Shown: piece after piece, positions 15,313 through 18,443 of the stretch | Position numbering within the stretch: the first letter of the stretch is position 1 | Layout: every line of letters begins with the position of its first letter | Origin: CAYZQE01 sp964480635 | GTDB lineage: Bacteria; Pseudomonadota; Gammaproteobacteria; GCA-001735895 | Direction of reading: 5' to 3' | NCBI GenBank assembly: GCA_964480635.1 | Contig: CAYZQE010000048.1 | Location: forward strand, 1 to 18,443 | DNA length: 18,443 bases | Notes under the pieces: model-generated | Seen by the model: the letters and a program-made list of their open reading frames with translations, nothing else | The model's database searches: none | What the model was told of the DNA's origin: nothing | Translations under genes and position numbers: made by a program

Positions 15313-16698
15313 ATGACTGTATCAACACAACAAACCGTACAAGGAAAGCGCATTGCGTTATTGATTAGCTTTGTCATTATTGTGTTGGTAGGTATTAACG
15401 GTATTTTTACATATTCAGGTGCTACTTTATTTATTGATGAAAAAATCTATGCCTTATTCTTTGCCATTGCCGTTCAGTTTTCTATAGCAGTTAGTCTTTT
15501 AGCCTTGCCTTTTGTAAGGGGCTTTGGAAAACTGGTGTTAATTGTTATGTATTTTGCTGCTTTAACCTTATCAACTCTGTCTGCGTACACGTATATTTAT
15601 AATGCGGGGTTGCCCGGTGCATTAAATAATTCCTCGACTATCAATACACAATTAAAAGCGAAGGTATCTGACCGACTGAGTGAAGTGATGCTCATTGAGC
15701 AAGAGCAAATTGATGTTTCTGAGCAAAAAATAGGTTTCTTAACTCGCCAAGCTGAAGAAGAAGCTTTACGTGGTTTTCGTTCTGGTTTAGGTGCAGGTAA
15801 GGGGCGTGAATATTATAAAAAGATAGAAGAAGTCGAAGTTTTGAAGATTAAAATGAAATCAGATCAACGTGACTTTGAACAAGCTAAATTAATTAATGCA
15901 GAGTTGATTGCAGCTTTATCCAGAAATTCAGGAGAACAAAGAGAAGAAGTGATTATTTTATTAGCTCGTCTACGTGCCGCAGTTAATACAAAGGCGTCTT
16001 CAGAGATTTTAACGGATATTTCGCAAGGCCATGTTGCGGTTATAAAAAGCCCAGTAGAAACAGCCATGGGTGTTATTTTAGACCGTGAAAATTATTCTAT
16101 GCAGTTAATTGTCAGCATTGTATGGGCTGCGGTATTTGATTTGTTGGCGTTATTTTTAGGTATTGTTCGTTATTATATATTAAGACCAGACTACTCAATA
16201 TTGTCAGCGTTATATGACAGCATTGCAAATTTAGTAACCTTTTTTATACGGTTGGGATATATCCGTAAAGATGCAGAGCAAAAATATCGTCATAATGAAG
16301 AAAGCAAAAGCCATGATACGCCTTTAAATTCCTCTGAAATGCAATCATTTGCCACTTATATTATGGCGGGTAGCTTATTTTCAGCAAAAGAAAATGAAGA
16401 TGCCATGGCTCCATTACAAAAAATGATTAGCCATATCGAACCATTAAAGCTGTCAGATAACCCAAGTAGTGTCGGCGTGCCTTTTAGCGTCGTTGATGAA
16501 CAAAAAGATTTAAAAACTTTAATGGCTATGTTAATTCAAAATAACGTTTTCCTAACCAGTACGGAGAATGACAGTTATGTTTTGAACCCTGGCAGTGAAA
16601 TGGCTCAGAAAATACTCATCTTTATTAAAATGGGTTTAAAAGACCCTAAAAAACAAAAAGAGATGGCACGTTTCATGGTAGCATCTGAAACTGTTTAA
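15313..16698 (+). CDS. unrecognised four-TM membrane protein with periplasmic coiled coil
   Basis: A 461-residue protein starting at ATG 15313, about 25 nt after the predicted transcription start. Hydrophobic spans lie near residues 13-33, 44-66, 72-95 and 262-288. Between the third and fourth spans, about residues 110-222 are charged, heptad-like helix (KVSDRLSEVMLIEQEQID, FEQAKLINAELIAAL) interrupted by a glycine-rich GLGAGKG at 158-164. With a cytoplasmic N-terminus this coil would be periplasmic and the C-terminal 170 residues cytoplasmic. I recognise no family or catalytic motif. A 55-residue membrane protein gene follows 18 bp later. Its promoter closely resembles that of the secreted repeat protein at 17613-18059, suggesting joint control. 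A start at TTG 15253 is rejected because that TTG is the -35 box. Confidence 0.78.
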   Translation: MTVSTQQTVQGKRIALLISFVIIVLVGINGIFTYSGATLFIDEKIYALFFAIAVQFSIAVSLLALPFVRGFGKLVLIVMYFAALTLSTLSAYTYIYNAGLPGALNNSSTINTQLKAKVSDRLSEVMLIEQEQIDVSEQKIGFLTRQAEEEALRGFRSGLGAGKGREYYKKIEEVEVLKIKMKSDQRDFEQAKLINAELIAALSRNSGEQREEVIILLARLRAAVNTKASSEILTDISQGHVAVIKSPVETAMGVILDRENYSMQLIVSIVWAAVFDLLALFLGIVRYYILRPDYSILSALYDSIANLVTFFIRLGYIRKDAEQKYRHNEESKSHDTPLNSSEMQSFATYIMAGSLFSAKENEDAMAPLQKMISHIEPLKLSDNPSSVGVPFSVVDEQKDLKTLMAMLIQNNVFLTSTENDSYVLNPGSEMAQKILIFIKMGLKDPKKQKEMARFMVASETV

Positions 16699-16716
16699 TA
16701 GCTTTGAAAGGACACC

Positions 16717-16884
16717 ATGCATTTTTTATTGTTGATACTTATCTTATGGGCCGTATCGCTATTTTTCACCATTAAACAAAAGGCTAAAAACAATAAGTCA
16801 TTAGTTTTTTATATTCTTGTTATTGTTGATGTGTATTTGGCAGGTGTATTACTTTACTTTTTATTATCAGCAATATTTGTTTAG
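16717..16884 (+). CDS. 55-residue two-TM small membrane protein
   Basis: An intact ATG-to-TAG frame of 55 codons plus stop, with AAAGGA (16707-16712) ending 4 nt before the start, one of the best ribosome sites in the window. The product has two hydrophobic spans (about residues 2-18 and 29-55) separated by a basic hinge, KQKAKNNK. It lies 18 bp after the membrane/coiled-coil gene and is probably its operon partner. Its last 18 bases overlap the convergent aat gene. No family is recognised. The ribosome site and hinge argue against a random frame. Confidence 0.68.
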   Translation: MHFLLLILILWAVSLFFTIKQKAKNNKSLVFYILVIVDVYLAGVLLYFLLSAIFV

Positions 16885-17511
16885 GTATTGATTAAATTCA
16901 TCTCGACTTAACTCTTTAGCGCCTAAGCTTTTTAAATGATCTGTCGGTAGCTGGCAATCAACCATGTCATAGTCGCCTGACGAAATTAAATGCATGAGTG
17001 TGATTTTAGATGCATTTGGATAGCGACTAAACATAGATTCGCCAAAGAACACACGGCCTATAGTGACACCGTATAAACCGCCTAATAGTTCATCACCTAA
17101 ATAAAACTCCCAAGAGTGAGCATGGCCTTCTAAATGCATTTTTAAATAAGCTTGCTTCATAGTGTCAGTAATCCAAGTACCATTTTGATCGCTACGAGGC
17201 TCGGCACAAGCATCGACTACCGCTTTAAAGTTAAGGCTTTTTACGACTTTATAATCAAGTTGGCGCATTTTTTTAGCTAAGCTTTTGCTTTTATGAATAT
17301 GCTCAGGAAAAAAGACAGTGCGTGGCGCGGGTGACCACCATAAAATAGGCTCATTTTCAGAAAACCAAGGGAAGATACCGTGTCTATAGGCATGTAAAAG
17401 CCAGTCAGTATCTAGGCAGCCACCAGCTGCTAACAAACCATTTGGTTCGTCTAACGCGCTATCAGTACCAGGAAAAGCAGGGGCAATGTTGGGGTCTAAC
17501 CATGGAATCAT
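16867..17511 (-). CDS. aat: leucyl/phenylalanyl-tRNA-protein transferase
   Basis: Aat transfers Leu or Phe from aminoacyl-tRNA to N-terminal Arg or Lys of proteins, marking them for ClpS/ClpAP degradation. It has 214 residues, a little shorter than E. coli (234). Diagnostic motifs are GLLAAGGCLDTDWLLHAYRHGIFPWF, with core GIFPWF at about 45-50, then WWSPAPRTVFFPE, GTWITDTMKQAY, HSWEFY and GESMFSRYPNASKITLMHL. The start at 17511 gives MIPWLDPN, a normal N-terminus for the family. AAGGTA upstream is a moderate ribosome site. The gene stands alone; its stop region overlaps the small membrane protein gene on the other strand. Confidence 0.96.
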   Translation of the reverse strand: MIPWLDPNIAPAFPGTDSALDEPNGLLAAGGCLDTDWLLHAYRHGIFPWFSENEPILWWSPAPRTVFFPEHIHKSKSLAKKMRQLDYKVVKSLNFKAVVDACAEPRSDQNGTWITDTMKQAYLKMHLEGHAHSWEFYLGDELLGGLYGVTIGRVFFGESMFSRYPNASKITLMHLISSGDYDMVDCQLPTDHLKSLGAKELSRDEFNQYLNKYC

Positions 17512-17536
17512 GGTTTAAGAATACCTTATTTTGGAT

Positions 17537-17570
17537 AAAAAAAAACAGGCTTTAAGGCCTGTTTTTTTTA
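17537..17570 (-). terminator. rho-independent terminator of the secreted repeat-protein gene
   Basis: Arms 17538-17550 and 17557-17569 form a 13-bp A/T-tract stem with an ACAGGC/GCCTGT core and a 6-nt loop. On the minus strand the stem is followed by T-rich sequence, 43 bp beyond the stop at 17613. The A-tract means it could also act on plus-strand transcripts. Confidence 0.85.
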
Positions 17571-17612
17571 TTAACTTAGAAGCAACTAAGTACTCCGTGA
17601 GTTAAGGACTAA

Positions 17613-18059
17613 TTACTTAGCAACAACTGGCGCTTGAACTTGAGCTGCTACAGGAGCTTGAGCTTGAACTGCTACAGGAGATTGAGCTTGAACTGCTACA
17701 GGTGCAGCATTGTTAGGGTTGTAACCAAAAGGCGCATAATTGCTTTTAGTTAGGCTGTTAGCGGCTGTTTCAGCGTTAGAATTGTAATCGCCTTTAGCAT
17801 TGCCTTTCCAATCAGAAGTAGAAGCAGAATCCATCTTAGAAGAACCACGACCTTTGAAAGACATAGCGAAAGAAAACTCGCCTTCGCCTTCAGCAGAACC
17901 AGATCCTTTTTGAGCGCCGTTACCAGCAGTATCAGTGATAGCATTGCCACCAAAAGCACTGTTGTTAGCGTTAGAACCATTACCGAAAAAAGGCATGTCC
18001 CAAGCAGAAACAGTAGAAGAAGCTATTAAAAGTGCAGCAGCTGTGATGATAGTTTTCAT
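17613..18059 (-). CDS. secreted low-complexity repeat protein, possibly sulfur-globule-like
   Basis: A 148-residue exported protein with a clear signal peptide (residues 1-19, ending STVSA). The mature part starts WDMPFFGNGSNANN and is rich in Gly, Asn, Ser and Ala. It contains GEGEFSFAMSFKGRGSSK near 58-75, then SNYAPFGYNPNN and a C-terminal octapeptide repeat of the form QAPVAxQx (about 3.5 copies). The WDMPFFGNG start and the GDFxFxMxFxGxG-like segment recall sulfur-globule family proteins of sulfur-oxidising gammaproteobacteria. This is from memory and unproven; a generic envelope or matrix protein is the alternative. Expression signals are strong: GGAGA 7 nt upstream, a near-consensus promoter at 18130-18158, a leader hairpin and a good terminator. 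It appears monocistronic. Confidence 0.72.
   Translation of the reverse strand: MKTIITAAALLIASSTVSAWDMPFFGNGSNANNSAFGGNAITDTAGNGAQKGSGSAEGEGEFSFAMSFKGRGSSKMDSASTSDWKGNAKGDYNSNAETAANSLTKSNYAPFGYNPNNAAPVAVQAQSPVAVQAQAPVAAQVQAPVVAK
17638..17709 (-). repeat. three tandem 24-bp repeats encoding octapeptides
   Basis: Units 17638-17661, 17662-17685 and 17686-17709 are 24 bp each and closely similar, sharing CTACAGG near their centres. On the coding strand they give AAPVAVQA, QSPVAVQA and QAPVAAQV, followed by a partial QAPVVAK. They lie wholly inside the coding frame, so they are a protein repeat. Confidence 0.88.
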
Positions 18060-18095
18060 GATAAATCTCCAATAATATAATAAAAATTTTTAACA

Positions 18096-18115
18096 AGGCT
18101 TTATTTGAAAGGCCT
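18096..18115 (-). other. short hairpin in the 5' leader of the secreted repeat-protein mRNA
   Basis: AGGC plus TTT (18096-18102) pairs with AAA (18108-18110) and GCCT (18112-18115), with one bulged base and a 5-nt loop. It falls near the 5' end of the predicted 64-nt leader. Such 5' stems can lengthen mRNA life; here that is inference. Confidence 0.45.
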
Positions 18116-18129
18116 CTAATATGCAAGAA

Positions 18130-18158
18130 AGTATATTAGAATATTATTATATAGTCAA
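18130..18158 (-). promoter_or_regulatory. sigma-70 promoter of the secreted repeat-protein gene, copy of the 15253 element
   Basis: On the minus strand: TTGACT (18158-18153), a 17-bp spacer and TATACT (18135-18130). Predicted start is near 18123, about 64 nt before ATG 18059. It matches the 15253-15281 promoter at 26 of 29 positions, with 14 of 17 in the spacer. The palindrome is degraded here (7 of 10 arm positions). Confidence 0.75.
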
Positions 18159-18214
18159 TAGGTGAATTTATTTAACTAAAACATTAATATAAGCAGATTA
18201 CTTTTGTATAGAGC

Positions 18215-18240
18215 AAAAAAAACCCCTCAAGGAGAGGGGT
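18215..18240 (-). terminator. minus-strand rho-independent terminator at the right edge
   Basis: ACCCCTC (18222-18228) pairs perfectly with GAGGGGT (18234-18240) around a 5-nt loop. On the minus strand the GC-rich stem is followed by eight T (18222-18215). It must end a transcript coming from the right, yet no protein frame of useful size reaches it from 18443. Confidence 0.9.
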
Positions 18241-18357
18241 CAAAATACCCTGTAAGGGCAATAATCACAAAAGGAGGAATGGATTTTTAAATAAACTATA
18301 AGCCTTATAAAAGGTAATTTACTTAAAGATCCACTCCAAGAGCAAAGCTCTTAGAGT
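18215..18357 (-). ncRNA. candidate structured RNA, minus strand
   Basis: No plausible protein frame lies here, but the minus strand folds extensively. Arms 18276-18295 and 18318-18337 pair at 19 of 20 positions, two as G-U. Arms 18333-18343 and 18347-18357 form an 11-bp stem with one G-U around a 3-nt loop. A 5-bp stem at 18246-18260 has one G-U, and the terminator closes the 3' end. On the plus strand those wobbles become A-C mismatches, so the polarity points to minus-strand transcription. A weak promoter (TTGAGT 18378-18373, 17 bp, TCTAAG 18355-18350) would give about 130 nt. The RNA could instead start beyond the window. I do not recognise a known RNA family. Confidence 0.5.
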
Positions 18358-18386
18358 AGACTCTAACTTCTAACTCAAAATGCTGA

Positions 18387-18414
18387 GCCGAACTTACTGT
18401 GCTGAACTTACTGT
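18387..18414. repeat. 14-bp tandem repeat, two copies
   Basis: Units 18387-18400 and 18401-18414 (core GAACTTACTGT) match at 13 of 14 positions. A 12-bp perfect palindrome, GTGTAATTACAC, follows at 18413-18424. No gene is visible in 18358-18443, and the function is unknown. Confidence 0.6.
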
Positions 18415-18443
18415 GTAATTACACCGCGAGTTTCGCTGTTTGC

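Noticed and set aside
17638..17709. Possible CRISPR-like array.
   Set aside because: The units are contiguous with no spacers, and they encode in-frame octapeptide repeats of a secreted protein.
18269..18289. Plus-strand AAAAGGAGGA followed by ATG GAT TTT TAA, a perfect ribosome site.
   Set aside because: The frame is only three codons and the spacing is too short. The sequence is better explained as the complement of a hairpin arm and the CCUCC segment of the minus-strand RNA.

Overview
The window looks like chromosome of an AT-rich gammaproteobacterium. The left end follows the hflC - DUF2065 (yjeT) - purA order found in E. coli, with hisZ inserted before purA. A hisZ gene implies the short form of HisG. 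Two small secreted proteins hint at a sulfur oxidiser: one resembles the SoxXA-binding protein SoxK, and the other, more tentatively, resembles sulfur-globule envelope proteins. I would guess a Thiotrichales- or SUP05-like sulfur-oxidising lineage, but nothing here fixes the genus.

Layout. 1-3053 (+): end of hflC, yjeT and a strong terminator, then hisZ-purA and a terminator. 3175-5274 (+): a secreted reprolysin-type zinc protease with a GlyGly-CTERM-like C-terminal tail. 5251-5771 (-): a small lipoprotein gene that the assembly has split with 100 Ns. The two sides of the gap carry the same 55 bases, and merging them restores one open frame. 5849-6157 (-): the SoxK-like gene, divergent from guaB-guaA (6296-9335, +). 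9427-13889 (+): a tightly packed run of tadA, a periplasmic metallo-beta-lactamase-fold hydrolase, and a three-gene ABC importer of the phosphonate/putative-selenate type with a fused double permease. 13988-14605 (+): an unrecognised gene. 14684-15187 (-): a DUF1451 zinc-ribbon protein. 15313-16884 (+): an unrecognised membrane/coiled-coil protein followed by a 55-residue membrane protein. 16867-17511 (-): aat. 17613-18059 (-): a secreted repeat protein. 18215-18443: no protein gene, but a run of hairpins ending in a minus-strand terminator.

Two noncoding signals stand out. First, the promoter of the 15313 membrane gene and the promoter of the 17613-18059 secreted protein share 26 of 29 bases, including an AT-rich spacer that core promoter function does not explain. 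This suggests a common regulator. Second, the right edge holds nested inverted repeats whose imperfect pairs are nearly all G-U wobbles when read on the minus strand, as expected for a structured RNA made from that strand and ended by the terminator at 18215-18240.

Most of the remainder is housekeeping: purine synthesis (purA, guaB, guaA), histidine synthesis (hisZ), tRNA editing (tadA) and the N-degron pathway (aat).
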